From positions 49,477,485 to 49,541,484 of the forward strand of contig CM022298.1 in the NCBI GenBank assembly GCA_011799875.1: a DNA stretch of 64,000 bases. Direction: 5' to 3'. Below the pieces are notes generated by a model, which saw nothing but the letters and a program-made list of their open reading frames with translations, was not told the origin of the DNA and did not search any database. This document shows, piece by piece, positions 42,796 through 55,629 of this stretch. The first letter of the stretch is position 1. Every line of letters starts with the position of its first letter. The translations under genes and the position numbers were made by a program. This DNA is from Thinopyrum elongatum. Taxonomy: Eukaryota; Streptophyta; Magnoliopsida; Poales; Poaceae.

Positions 42796-44592
42796 TTTTT
42801 TGTAGTTTTCTTTTATAAACTAAACTAGTGATAAAACAAGAAACTAAAAGATTCGATTGCAACATCTAAAGATATACCTTCAAGCACTCACCTCCCCGGC
42901 AACAGCGCCAGAAAAGAGCTTGATGTCGACTACGCAACCTTCTTGTTGTAGACTCGTGTTGGGCCTCCAAGCGCAGAGTTTTGTAGGACAGTAGCAAATT
43001 TCCCTCAAGTGGATGACCTAAGGTTTATCAATCCGTGGGAGGCGTAGAATGAAGATGGTCTCGCTCAAACAACCCTGCAACCAAATAACAAAGAGTCTCT
43101 AGTGTCCCCAACACACCCAATACAATGGTAAATTGTATAGGTGCACTAGTTCGGCGAAGAGATGGTGATACAAGTGTAATATGGATGGTAAAAATATATT
43201 TTTATAATCTGAATAAATAAAAAGAGCAAGGTAGCAAGTAACAAAAGTGAGCGAAAACGGTATTGCAATGCTTCGAAACAAGGCCTAGGGTTCATACTTT
43301 CACTAGTGCAAGTTCTCTCAACAATGATAACATAATTAGATCATATGGCAATCCCTCAACGTGCAACAAAGAGTCACTCCAAAGTCACTAATAGCGGAGA
43401 ATAAACGAAGATATTATTGCAGGGTACGAAACCACCTCAAAGTTATTCTTGCTGATCGATCTATTATGCTATTCCTATAAGTGCCACAAACAGCCCTAGA
43501 GTTCGTACTAAAATAACACCTTAAGATACACATCAACCAAAACCCTAGTGTCACCTAGATACTCCAATGTCACCACAAGTATCCGTGGGTTTGATTATAT
43601 GATATGCATCACACAATCTCAGATTCATCTATTCAAACCAACACAAAGAACTTCAAAGAGTGCCTCAAAGTTTCTACCGGAGAGTCAAGACGAAAACGTA
43701 TGCCAACCCCTATGCATAAGTTCACAAGGTCACAGAACCCGCAAGTTGATCACCAAAACATACATCAAGTGGATCACGTGAATATACCATTGTCACCACA
43801 GATAAGCACATGCAAGACATACATCAAGTGTTCTCAAATCCTTAAAGACTCAATCCGATAAGATAACTTCAAAGGGAAAACTCAATTCTTTACAAGAAGG
43901 TAGAGGGGGAGAAACATCATAAGATCTAACTATAATAGCAAAGCTCGCGGTACATCAAGATCGTGCCAAATCAAGAACACGAGGGAGAGAGATCAAACAC
44001 ATAGCTACTGGTACATACCCTCAGCCCCGAGGTTGAACTACTCCCTCCTCGTCATGGAGATCGCCGGGACGATGAAGATGGCCATCGGTGATGATTTCCC
44101 CCTCCAGTAGGTTGCTGGAACGGGCTCCCGATTGTTTTTTCATGGCTACAGAGGCTTGCGCTAGCGGAAATCCCGATCTAGGTTTATTTCTGGGGGTTTC
44201 TATATTTATAGGAATTTTCGGCGTCGAGAACAAGTCAGGGGGGGGTCCATGAGGAGCCCACAAGACCAGAGGGCACGCTCTAGGGGGGGGGGGGCGCCCT
44301 CCACCCTTGTGGAGGCCTCGTGGCTCTTCTGGCCCAACTCTTTTGCTTCGGGGGCTTCTTCTAGTCCATAAAAAATCACCGTAAATTTTCAGCTCATTTG
44401 GACTTCGTTTGGTATTCCTTTTCTGCGAAACTCAAAAACTAGGAAAAAACAGAAACTGGCACTGGGCTCTAGGTTAATAGGTTAGTCCCAAGAATAATAT
44501 AAAATAGCATATAAATGCATATAAAACATCCAAAACAGATAATATAATAGCATGGAACAATAAAAAATTATAGATACGTTGGAGACATATCA

Positions 44593-45800
44593 ATGTCTTC
44601 GAACCTCTCTGTAATCTTGGCTGCTACACCTTCTCGCTCTGCCTTCTCCTCCTCCCATTTCTTTCCTCGGAACCCTCTTCGAACCTTCTTGGGTGGTTCA
44701 TTTGTTGGGTAGATTGGGTCACTGGTTTCTTCCTCTGTGCCTTAAGCAACAATCTTTGCAATGAATAGGTTCCACTTGGGTTGTCCATTGAGCTTCAACC
44801 AACAATGCATGATGGTGAAGTTTTTCTTCTCCAACTTCTTGAACACACTACACGCACGAGAGGGCTACAATTTTTTTTTGTCAAAAATGCATATCCAACT
44901 ACAAATGATCTAGAGAACAATGCATACATATCCATATACAAAACTATACATATCCGGCAATGAAACTATGCATATCCGGCTACAAGTGATCAACACAACA
45001 ATGCATACATATCTGGCTTCAAAACTATGCATATCCGGCTACAGAACTTTGCATAACCGACTACAAATGATATAGACAACAATGCATACATATCAGGCTA
45101 CAAACTAAGCATATCAGGCAACAAAACTAAGCATATCTAGCTACAAATGGTCTACACAACAATGCATACATATCTGGCTATAAATGAGCTACACAACAAT
45201 GCATATCTGGCAAGTGATGTAGACATATTAACAACTTACTTGCTCGGTGATTTGAGCACCACTTGGCCACCCGGCGATAAGTTGCCTCAAGTGGTCACAA
45301 TACTTCGACATGGCCCCTTGGATGGTGTACCATTGATGGTTGAGGGACTTTGATTCACAGTTCTGGTTGACCACGTCGGAGTAGGCGTGAAATGCTTATG
45401 TTCATGGAACCAAGTGTGAATGTTGGCGCAAAAGGTTGTGACCTTTTGCTCAGTCCCATGCATCGGATCGAGGCTAGTAGCCAACCATGCATCGCATAAC
45501 AACTCATCCTCCCGCATGTTTAAGCTTTCTCCTTTGCCCCTCTTCTTTGAATTGCCATCAAAATCATCTGGGTCATCGTCTTCGCCGTCCTTCTCCTCCT
45601 CCTATTGTCCGGTGGCCCAATCCTGCTGCTGTGTGTCCACGCCCGGCTGGGTGTAGTCTAGCTGCTTCGTGCCATGCTGGCTGTATATGCCAGACTAGGT
45701 GTACGTCTGCGTGCCCGACTGGTTGTAGGTGTCGGATTGGGTGGGCTCCGAGTCATCCACCTGCTCGTCCTCATAGGAACCTCCTCCTCCACAGTCCCTC
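44593..45800 (-). pseudogene. PIF/Harbinger ORF1 (Myb-like) remnant (copy B)
   Basis: Same motifs as copy A: MREDELLCDAWLATSLDP from 45517, then HTWFHEHKHF and a frame break, with the KWEEEKAKREG-like C-terminal piece near 44630-44670. The QSGTQ low-complexity N-terminal part is at about 45560-45790. Not functional. Confidence 0.55.
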
Positions 45801-46663
45801 GTGGATGATCTCGTACATCTCCCTGTCCGCGTTGTCGTACACCGGCTCTCCCGCTTTAGGATACTAGCGAACAGTGTGCGGGCACTCATCTGCTTCACGT
45901 CTGTCATCCATTTCCGGACAAGCGACAACGAACACTCAGAGAAACACAGTAGCACCGCATTGATGTCTATGATGAACGACATAGCGGGGGGTGCCGGAGA
46001 CTGCCTACCCAGCTGCTTGGTGGCGTAGAAGTACAAAGTCTTGTAATGTTTCGGCCATGGCGGCGGCTGCACGGTCGGCAGGGGCGGAGGGGCCCCCGAC
46101 CCTAGCCCCGACCTCCACCACATCCGCGACTAGCATGCCCACTACCTCGTCTGCCACCAGCACACCCTCTATCGTCTTTTTTGCTTCCTAACGTTTCCGG
46201 CTTTGCATTCGCTTTGATGCTGCAATTTTGCCGCGTCGCCGAGTTGATCTTCTAGGCGAGCGTGATGTTCGGATGCTCCACCACCTCCATCTCTGGTAGG
46301 TTCTCCTCCGGGTCCATGTGTCGGCAGTGGGAGGGAAGAAGAGATTGGGGGAAAGGGCGGAAATTTGATGGAGAGCGCCTGGATGGAAGAAGAGTGGGGG
46401 ATTTTGCCATGAAAATAGTGCCGCCAGCTACAAAAGCGCGGGCTCCGCCTTAGTTTTTGGTGGGCCGGGGGTGTCGGAGTCCTACGTAGTTCGTGGCCAG
46501 ACTCCAACAAAGCCCCCCGTCCCAGTTTGTTTTGACTTTGCAGAAAACTATGGTCCGGACTCCTCCATGGACCGATGGTGGTCAGCGTTGGATGGCTTGC
46601 GGGGTCCGGACAACTATGTCCAAACGGATATGGGCAGTTTGAGGGTCAGCGTTGGAAATGCCC
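44593..46663 (-). mobile_element. Harbinger-like remnant (copy B)
   Basis: Near-identical to 4164-6233 with scattered substitutions and small indels. It ends GTTGGAAATGCCC then TTA at 46664-46666. The Myb-like ORF1 remnant lies at about 44593-45800 (minus) and the tandem repeats at 44885-45230. Its left border with the Sabrina-like LTR (...ATATCA|ATGTCTTC) is the same as in copy A. Confidence 0.6.
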
Positions 46664-46666
46664 TTA

Positions 46667-47824
46667 GGACCCATGTGCCTTGGGTGGTGGTTGGCGTTGG
46701 CTGGGAGGGGGGGGGGGGTGGTTCTTGTTTAACTTGTTGGGTAATAACATGTCGGTTGCTCGCTCATTTCGTTCTTCACCCCTGCCTAGCCCCTATGTGG
46801 TCGGTAGCGTTGGATAGGATGGGTAACGTCCCCCCTATAGTTCCTCGCGCTGGACTTCTGGTGCTCTTTTCTAGTCTAGTTAGTTGTTTGTTGACATTGG
46901 GTCATTTTCTGGGCCCTTGTGTCAGCGTGTTGGGTCGACGACATAAATGTGTGAGGGCGTGGATTGGGAAATTTCCTATTTAACCCGGATGGAAAAAGCA
47001 TGCAATGTTTTTGAAGAATTCCATGAATTAAACTGTTTATTCAATGCATCGTGCCAGGTCCCCTTTTTTGCTGGTTTTTATATTTCTGGAAAATAAATTA
47101 TTTATGTACCTCAAAGAATATGGAAAAATTTAAAGGTTCTTAGGATGCCAGAGTGAACACAACATAGGGCCAGGCCTAGGGGAAGCTCACAACAACTGGA
47201 CACTCACCCTACGCGCACCCAACCTGCTAGCGCGCTCGAGCAGAGCATTTGTGAGTCCTAGGTCTCCCATTGTGCCCTCCTTTGGTTGCAACACTACTTA
47301 TACCCATTGGACCTTTGTCGTATTTATCGCCTAGTTTTTCTTCGCCGATACCTTGCATTCTGAGGTGATCTTCATTTCAGCCCTGATATAGTACTCTTCC
47401 GGAGGGGAATTATCACAATCTTCATCAACCTTGATCATCGGTGCTCTAATATAAGCTGTGAGTAGTTCATCCCCCAAACTACGGGTTCATGGCAGTAGCT
47501 AAGATGTAATATCTCCTCTTTGTAGTTCAATACAATATCACTATTAGATGCCCTACATGATTATGGTCCATTTGATATAAACACTAGTGGTAATGTTGAT
47601 CACGTGATGAATTATTTATTTTTGTAAGATTGTGTGGATGCTCTCTCTTTTATTTATAGATGCCTAATTTTCTCGGGTCATTTATCTTCTTTTGACCAAT
47701 TTAGATGGGTAATCATCCATGGGAAAGGTGTGCACTAGTTGGGTTTAATTTTGCATGTAAACTACCATGGTGACAGTGAAAAAGGCTTGCATTGTATTAT
47801 AGCTACTAAGAAAGAATGTATGTA
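46667..47824. other. Duplicate of 6237-7389, no gene seen
   Basis: Tracks copy A with a longer G run (~46708-46719). Ends in GTA (47822-47824), the preserved target site of the CACTA element. Confidence 0.7.
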
Positions 47825-48292
47825 CACTACTAGGGAAAAGTCTAGCAGTAGCGCGGGTCAAATGCCTAGCAGTAGCGCGGGCAGCCGCGCTACTGATACG
47901 GTGCTACAGCTAACTTGTAGCAGTAGCGCGTTTTGACATGCGCTACTGCTATACCTACTTAGCAGTAGCGTCTGTCCATCACTACTGCTAAATAGCTGTA
48001 GCGCTTGCGTACGGCGCTACTGCTTCCTGCTAAAGAGCGCTACTGCTATATTTTCAAATATTTTTTTTGCTACGTATTTGCGGTGTTTTTATATAGGTTT
48101 TATACAGTATTCTAATCATATCATAAACATGCAATATGCTCATCATATCATACACATAATAGTCTCATCATATCATCCAACACAAATCATGTCGTCTCAT
48201 CATAATTACCATATAGTGATACAAGTTAAGTGACATGTCTCAAATAGAAGCAACTGCATGGTCATCACATACACATGTTTCATCATCTATAT

Positions 48293-48532
48293 CTAAACAA
48301 AGATATAGAAGAGAAGAGTGATTACTATGAGCAGTAGCGCGATAATGTAGTAGTTTTTGAGGCGCCGGTTCCGATCCCTCTCTCACGCTAGCTTCAACCT
48401 CAAGTAACTATCTTCCGATTCGGCTCTTCTATCGAACCCTCTGTGGCTGCCACCCGAAAACCGGTGCACCTGGGCCTGATACTCAGGCCACTCGTCGTAC
48501 ACTACGTACACGGCGTAGCACTTCTTCGCCAT
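48293..48532 (-). pseudogene. Hybrid-binding-domain/tail protein (copy B)
   Basis: Same as 7834-8073: MAKKCYAVYVVYDEWPEYQA from 48532, with the second C of the copy A motif replaced by Y, the same TGA at 48383-48385 and an open hydrophobic tail to TAG at 48293-48295. The shared nonsense codon predates the duplication. Confidence 0.55.
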
Positions 48533-48799
48533 CGATGATCTATGTACCTGCATCGTCACATGAGTCGATAATATGCAACATATATAGTTGAGCAACAGAA
48601 AGAGACGGAGTTAGCAAAAATAGAAGCAACATAGCATAAGCATAAATAACAAAGTTCATCATACCCAAAATGCCCTAACTAGAGTGATCTTGGCTAGTTG
48701 AGGAGGACGGTTTAATTACATCACAAAGTTTTGTCGTGCATAACTCAAAGTTTTTTCATAGAGAAAGTAGTGACTAAACAGACACATTGTCATCGTCAA

Positions 48800-51603
48800 T
48801 CACTCCAACATGTCGTGCCATCCATCCAAATCAGGGAGGAAGTCCCCGAGCAAAGTGAAAGGCTTCAGGTCGAGACGCTGAGCGGCTACGCGTGTTCGGA
48901 CCTCTTCCCGCGACATTTGCCCTTCTTCGTTGAACATCCCTGTTTTTTCGAGGACCTCCTTCATGATGATTTGGGCAAGTTCACGTTGGATGTGATAGAA
49001 CTCAGTTCGGAGTCGATGATCCAGGACATTTCCTAGTTTCTTTGCCCATTTTAGTGTATCGGCATCGCCGGATCTAGATGACATGCGAAGGTTCTGGTGA
49101 TCCCGTTTGTACTCCAGCATGTGGTGGAGGACATAGAATCCATCACTGAGAGTACCTCTCGGTTGCAGGATGCAGCAGAAGTCGGTCTTATGGCCGAAGC
49201 AGGGCGCGTGGTTCCTTGTCTTCTTGAGCGTGATCTCTCCACCCCGTAGGCCATAGCTTAAGATAGCACTGTCGAGAACAGGCTTGATGTGGGTGTAATC
49301 CTTTTTCTTCTTGTTCTTCAATGAGTCCAAGTAAAGAGTGTGGGAGAATCGGGGGTAAAGGATGATGAGGACGGCGCGCCCGTCGCTGCGCAAAATAAGT
49401 ACACCTCAAATTAGCCTCCACGCGTGCAAATGAATGATTGAAATCGAAGGAAGGATATCCGCGGATGATTTACATGGGATGATAAGGCAGGAGAATCGTC
49501 TCCTTGTCCTTATTGCCGACCATGAAATCTGTGATGTAGTTACTCGCATATTGACGGTGCTTTGGGCGGACGCCAAGAAGCCCTCGTGCATAAAGTACGG
49601 GTCAGCGACGCAGATAGAAGATAGTTGCTCGCGCCTGATGATGTAGTTCATGTACAAGGCATAAAGGCGGACGAACGTAAAATCCAGCTTTGTCATGTGA
49701 AACATGTCGAAGATGTAATCGAATCGAAGGAAGAACTTTTCCGCGGGGAATGTCTGTATGTACAACCTTGGCTGCGGCACATTAACCTCATAGAGAGGGT
49801 ATCCTGGATTTTGCGAGGCCATAGGTAGGATCGAATCACCGGGGATATGGTATTTCACCGCATCTTTGATAGGTATACGGTCATGAACCCGAGGCTGCGG
49901 AGGCGGCTGGCTCATAGAAGCAGCTTTGCTGCCATTTCGGCCTTTCTTCGGTCTCTTCCTATGCTTCTTTGCTACCGGAAGTGAGCCTATCATACTTTCA
50001 TCCTTCGGCGATTCAGGCATCAACTCATCACGCTCAAACCCTGAGTCATACTGCTGAGCCATCAATCGTCCATTGTCATAGACGTCGGTATTAAGACACC
50101 GTAGAGGGTCATCATCCTTGTCCGTGGCATCATGCATTGCTTCTTCGACGGCGGCGACGTCATCAGCCACTAATGGAGCCTCTTCCTCACGCCGTCCGCT
50201 ATCACCTGGCACGACAGGCGACGCTAATTGGGTAGGTGGGGTGTTGGTGTTCATACCTTGCTGAGGCTGCTTGGTCGTAGGTGTGCTCCCGGCCGCCTCC
50301 AGACGAAGCAGACTCTTCGGCCACAATAGGACCCAACTCTTGCAATCGCCAAGCCGCCGCGGGCTCTCCTCGTCATCTCCCCCTAGTGCTGCCGGAGGAG
50401 CCAAATTCTTGTGGCCCGGTTTGACACTGGCCATGGAAACCTTGAAGACGCCTGGGGGGATCGGCCGGCTGTGGAACAATTCTTCCTTCGGCTTCACTAT
50501 CGTCGCCTTTCCCACGTCCACATTCTGGCCACTGATGGTGTACAATATGGTGCACGGGGTTACGTCGGCCTGCAAAGACATGTCTGTGACGTGAGACATC
50601 CGAAAGGCAACGGAAACGGGAGATTATACATATATTGAAGAGGGCCGGTGTGACAGGTAGTTACCGTGAGGGCGTTGAGCTCAACCAAAGACGAAGCTCC
50701 GCTGAGCACGCCAGAGACGGAGGACGGGCTGCTATGAGCAGGTGCAGGAGCAGGTGCGGTTGCCTGAGCAGGTGCTGGTGCAACGCTAAACGAGCTGCTC
50801 CCGACGAAGTTGGGAAGGGGAAAGTCTGCTGCCTCTTTATCTGGATTTTGCTTGGTCCAATTGATGACAGCCGGAATCCAGGTAGCAATTGAAGATACCA
50901 TTTCCTCTCTTGCGGCAGCTACCGCTGCTTGGACTGCCTCGTTCAACAACTCAGGTCGTATCGCTTCTTTGGTCTCAGCTGATTTCTTATGGACCGCAAT
51001 CTCAACCTTCTTGTCGATGTTTATTTCATTTAACCTCCGTCTTTGCTTTCTCTCCTCGGCGTCCTCATGGTAGTAGTGCTTCCACGCGGCGCCGTCTCCG
51101 ACGCCTTGCACGCATCCATACGACGGTCGAGTGTCCACCGGGAGTCTTTTCAATATGTTCAAGGCCCGGTTGAATGGGGTGTCCCACTTGGGCCTCGCCA
51201 ACGCCTCAGATGGTGAGTCGCTTTCGGTCGCAATCCTGTGCTGCTCTTTTTGCAAAAGGAATGTGGATCGTTTACAAATGTGACTAAACGTGCAGTCGAA
51301 TTGATCAGAAGCTAAAATTAGGGGGTAAATTAAAAGTTACCAGCAGTCTCATGAACTCCTTCGTGACCGCGGCCGTTTCGAAAACCTTGTTCACTGGGTC
51401 CCAATGGTACTGGGCCCTGATGGCGTCACGCTCCTGCGGGACGGTGAACTCCGCCAAGGGGTCTGGGATCCCTAGACTTTCGCGTTCCGCGTCCTCCTTG
51501 GCCCATATGGGCCTCTTCCCCACGTAACCACGGCTTCCGAGGTGGTGGCACCCCATGTTCCTCTCTTGAAGCCCCTTCATGTACTTCGACTTTTCTTTGG
51601 CAG
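48800..51603 (-). pseudogene. CACTA Ulp1-like protein (copy B), exons 2-4 and the end of exon 1
   Basis: Exon 4 is 49393-48800 and again has GTLSDGFYV in place of the catalytic Cys-Gly. Exon 3 runs from about 50569 down past 49490 with 25 residues fewer than copy A. Exon 2 ends at 50665. Exon 1 is split by the Tekay-like insertion at 51603. At the codon that is TAG in copy A (11118), copy B reads TGG. Confidence 0.65.
51599..51603 (+). repeat. Target-site duplication GGCAG (left)
   Basis: GGCAG precedes TGTGACGCC at 51604 and is repeated at 62051-62055 after the right LTR. Copy A has a single GGCAG at 11214-11218, the empty site. Confidence 0.95.
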
Positions 51604-53082
51604 TGTGACGCCCCCGGCCCGATCGTGCACTAATCATACACGCAAATGCACACGATCAAGCCTAAGGACTCACGGGAAGATATCACAACACAACTCTAAA
51701 ACATAAATAAAGTCATACAAGCTTTATATTACAAGCCAGGGGCCTCGAGGGCTCGAATACATAAGCTTGCGAACAAGCGTCAGCGGAAGCATCAGATATC
51801 TGAGTACAGATATGAAATAGAAACAGAAAGGCCTTTAGGAAGGCGGGGCAACATAAAACACTACGATCGAAAGGCGAAGGCCTCCTGCCTGGGACCCTCC
51901 GATCCTACTCCTGGTCGTCAGTCAACTCGTAGTAGTATCCATCCTCTGGGTAGCAGTAGTAACGATCGTCGGGGCATCTGTCTCAGGGGGCTCCGTCCTC
52001 TGTTCACGTCAAACTGATATGGGGAGAAAAAGGAAAACAAAGCAACCGTGAGTACTCTGAAGTACTCAGCAAGCAAGGATCTACACTACATATGCAACAT
52101 TATCAAGGGGAGGCTGTATATGTGGACTGGGCTGCAGAAATGCCAGAATAGAGAGAAGGCCTAGTCCTATCGAAGACTAGCATCTTCAGCGGTCTTGCAG
52201 CAGTAGAAGAGAGTAGAACAATACCATATAATGTAGTAGTAATAATATCAACCTCATCCTGAGATCCTTTCTCGACTCCCTGCGAGAAAGCAATCCCAGA
52301 GCCATACATTCATCAACCTCGTCCTGAGATCCCTTCTCGACTCCCTGCGAGAAGCAATCCCAGAGCCATACATACAGGTCTCATCACAGGTATCCAGTTC
52401 TAAATTGTATCAATCAGGATACAACTCCGAGTGTCCTTTACCGTAGGACCGGCTATCGATAGAAGTGTTCTTCCCTGCAGGGGTGCACCAACTTACCCAA
52501 CACGCTCGATTAACTTCGGCCGGACACACTTTCCTGGGTCATGCCCGGCCTCGGCCAAACGACACATCGCAACCCTACCTACAGCTCAGCAAAGAGGTCC
52601 CCGCCGGTCTACATCCTAAGCGCAAGGGGGTCTTGGCCATCGCCCCTCGCCCTCCGGGTCGTTGCGTACATGGCCCAGATCCAAGCACCACCGAAATGGC
52701 GCCAATCACTCCATGCCGCACTGCTGAACTGGACGTCTGACAGAGCTTTCGGCTGATGCATACGATGCAGAACGCCCATACTATGCCCACGTGATGGTTA
52801 GTGCTATCAGACCAGAGGTCTGCTCGGATCAAATATCCAAATCGTTAGGACTAGGGCTTGCGGTAACGAGCAGAGACTCACGAAAGATGTGACCCCGTCG
52901 CCCCGTCTCGAGGACTTGCGGCAAGGGTTAAGAATGCCCGGCCGCGCCTCGTATTCACCACTCGGGCACCACACTGGCAACCCGCCTTCACATCACATGC
53001 GGGTACCCCTCAGGGTCGACCCGCCTTTCCAAGTAACATTGTAAAGTCCAAGTATCCGTGTGTCCATAACATCAGGGAATCC

Positions 53083-53285
53083 GAGGTATCACCCTCGTTG
53101 AATTCCCACTCGATGTATCCGTCAAGGTGAACTAGGAGGAATCACCCTCACTGGGTCCACACTTGAGGTGTTGTACGACAGCGTCGTTATCGGAAGCGGT
53201 GAAGGAGGAATCACCCTCGATGACCATGACCGAATAGCTACTCTACAGAGTTAACATCAGAAGTGCTACAAGAGGTTTCACCCTC
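53083..53285 (-). repeat. Four spaced GAGGAATCACCCTC motifs in the left LTR
   Basis: Copies start at 53083, 53136, 53205 and 53272 (the first and last with one or two changes). The same four are at 59554, 59607, 59676 and 59743 in the right LTR, and in inverse orientation at 503-704. Confidence 0.7.
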
Positions 53286-53595
53286 GGCACTCGATAGTAA
53301 CGCTGCAGTGTCGTTACAACTAAGGGGGGGTGATGTGCGGTGTCGGGTCCTGGTCTTCAATCCCATTGATCGGGTCTTCTGACGATCCAGCGCGGCAGTC
53401 GGGATAAGTGGGGTCACTGATAGGTCTCTACCCAGCCTAGACTAAACAGTTTAGGATATGTAGGTAATTATCAACAGTAGGTTACAATGAACAGGCTATG
53501 CATCAGAATAGGTAAAGCAGCAGCAGCAGTAATTCTAATGCAAGCATGAGAAATTTAGAATGGGCGATATCGGTATGCTCAAGGGAGGGGCTTGC

Positions 53596-53685
53596 CTGGT
53601 TGCTCGGCGGCAAGGGCAAGGTCGTCTATGGTGTCTTCGGGCTCCGGAGCTGCGTCGGTCTCGGGGACGACGTCAGGGTCGGGGG
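53596..53685 (-). other. Exon-like acidic patch in the left LTR
   Basis: 90 nt between a minus-strand pyrimidine-AG and GCAAGC, reading PDPDVVPETDAAPEPEDT and on, homologous to 102-191. The right LTR copy is 60067-60156. Confidence 0.35.
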
Positions 53686-54069
53686 CTATCGAGAGAGAAG
53701 AGGGGGAGGAAACAGTATAAATACATAGCAAACATGAGCATGACAAATACGATACACTGTGCTAGGGGTAGTCTAACGCAGCATCACACGTAACAGACGG
53801 AGCGGGAGAATATCTGACGATATTTCCCGGGTCTTTGGAATTATCGGACAGAGGATAAGAGGGGAACGGTTGCAAGTTCGGATAGTTAGAGACGCGTGAC
53901 GGACGAACGGACCGCGTATTCAGATTCGTCTCGTCGTTCTGAGCAACTTTCATGTACAAAGTTTTTCGATCTGAGTTACGGATTATTTAATATGATTTTC
54001 TAAAGTTTTTATTAATTTCTGGAATTTAATTAATTATTTAAATTAACATTATCCGAAACAGTGTCTTGC

Positions 54070-54099
54070 TGACGTCAGCATGACGTCAGCATGACGTCA
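54070..54099 (-). promoter_or_regulatory. Three TGACGTCA sites at 11-bp spacing (left LTR)
   Basis: TGACGTCA at 54070-54077, 54081-54088 and 54092-54099. This palindrome is the classic CRE/TGA-type bZIP site. The spacing is about one helical turn, so bound dimers would sit on one face. Confidence 0.6.
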
Positions 54100-54289
54100 G
54101 GACCAGTGGGTCCCACCTGTCATAGGCTGTTAGGTTAATTAGTGATTAACTAATCAAATTACTGTTTAATTAACATTAACTACTTACTTAATTTAACCTA
54201 ATCAGGATTAATTAACTTAATTAATTAACTAATTATTTATTTATTTATTTAATTATTTATTTATTTATTTTAATTAACAGGCAGGGCTG

Positions 54290-55080
54290 TGGGCCCCACT
54301 GGTCAGTGGACCAGGGCCGGACATGTCCGGAGCATGCCCGTTTGGGACCGGACATGTCCGGTGCCCAAATGGCACGCGCGGGCGCGGGCGGGCGAGGCCG
54401 CGGCAGCGCGCGGCAGTCCGTGCGGGGCCGGAGCGGCAGGGGGGGTGGCGGCGCGCGGCGCAGGCGGCGGGGGTGGCGGAGCAGAGGGGAGCAGCGGCGG
54501 CCGTAGCCGGTGCGGGCGCGTGCGGGGCGGCAGTGGCTGGCGAGCGACGCAGCAGCAGCGCGGCAGCAGGCGGCAGCGGGGTCGCGCGGGCGGGAGCAAG
54601 GGAGGAGGCGTCGGGGGAGGGGAGGCGAGGCCGTGCGCGAGCGATGGGGAGAGAGAGCGCGGTGAGCGCGCGACGGGAGCGCGGCTCCGGCGCGGGACAG
54701 AGAGGGAGGGGGAGACGGACGGGGCTCACAGGGGCCGGACGGGAAGGGGCAGCGGGCTCGGGGTGGCCGGGGCGAGGAGGCGACAGTGAGGTCGATGCGG
54801 CGGAGGGGCGACGCCGGCGGCGGTGACGGGCACGCGGCGCCGGGCGTCAAGGGCGTCGGGGTCGAGGAGGCCGTCGGGGAGGAGGGGGCGAGGCAAGGAG
54901 AAGGCGGCGACGGAGCGGGGCGGCGCCGGCGTCAGGGCCGCGGGGCCGGGCGCGGCGGGGACGGGATCGGGGCTTGCCCATCGATCAGGGGAAAGGGGAT
55001 CGAGTGGGGGGGGGGGAATGAGCAGAGGGGTGGGGATTAGGGTTTGGGGGGGGGGGGGTGTGGCCGCTATGTAGGGCGCG
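54290..55080. other. Very GC-rich, G-skewed segment of the left LTR
   Basis: Plus strand is dominated by G and GC with runs such as GGGGGGGGGAATG near 55010 and a longer G tract near 55050. Long open frames on both strands here are compositional. Counterpart at 60770-61560. Confidence 0.7.
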
Positions 55081-55629
55081 GCTGGGCCCCCCTGGACGGC
55101 CTGCTGGGCCGGCCCCAGGGGGGGTTTTTTTTTCTTTTGTCTTTTTCTTTTTATAAATTCATATACCTCTGTTTAGTAAATAGTTAGCCCCAAACCGAAT
55201 TTTGTAAAAAGGGAGACCTAGTCCATAAATACCAGTGCTTTATTTCCTAACACCTAAAATTAGTTTGGGCAAAACATCATTTCATACTTAAATTAGATTT
55301 AATAAATGGTTATTAATATTGTTTTTAGCGCTGTTTGAAGATTTTGAGTCACTTACCCAACTCCAATGATGGTTGGTTTCAATTTAGAATTGTCTCTGAT
55401 TTATTTGCTATTTAATGAACAATTTAGTTACTATGTTGGACAACTTTTATTTTCCACTTCATTTAATTTTGAATTTGAGGTTAGGAGTTGAAATGCAATA
55501 TGATGTTAATGATGATCATGCACTGATAATCATTCCGTGACTCTTGGCATTATCAAAATGGGATTACTGTGGCTAACCACCGGGGGTGTTACAAATCTCC
55601 TCTACTAACAAGAATTCTCGTCCCGAGAA

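Larger units (their letters stand above)
37456..44592 (-). mobile_element. Sabrina-like Gypsy block: internal stub, LTR, internal, LTR
   Basis: Minus strand. The 5' LTR is 42921-44592, followed by a primer site at 42893-42910 (one mismatch to the tRNA-Asp type). The internal region 39191-42920 has one long acidic ORF. The 3' LTR is 37517-39190, preceded by a polypurine tract. Left of that LTR lie 61 bp (37456-37516) with another primer site at 37489-37506, so the same LTR also acts as 5' LTR of a second, truncated unit, as produced by recombination between LTRs. No gag-pol: a non-autonomous element. Confidence 0.85.
47825..51603 (-). mobile_element. CACTA transposon copy B, left part
   Basis: Begins CACTACTAGGGAAAA at 47825 and follows copy A to 51603, where a Tekay-like retrotransposon interrupts it. 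It differs by substitutions, an extra ~23 bp in the subterminal array (48018-48045) and an in-frame 75-bp deletion in exon 3 near 49818. Confidence 0.85.

Noticed and set aside
54257..54850. Long open frames on both strands (up to ~200 residues), repeated at 60738-61494
   Set aside because: They lie in a GC-rich LTR segment, are Arg/Pro/Gly/Ala-rich in every frame, and differ between sister LTRs by frame-changing indels. Compositional artefacts.
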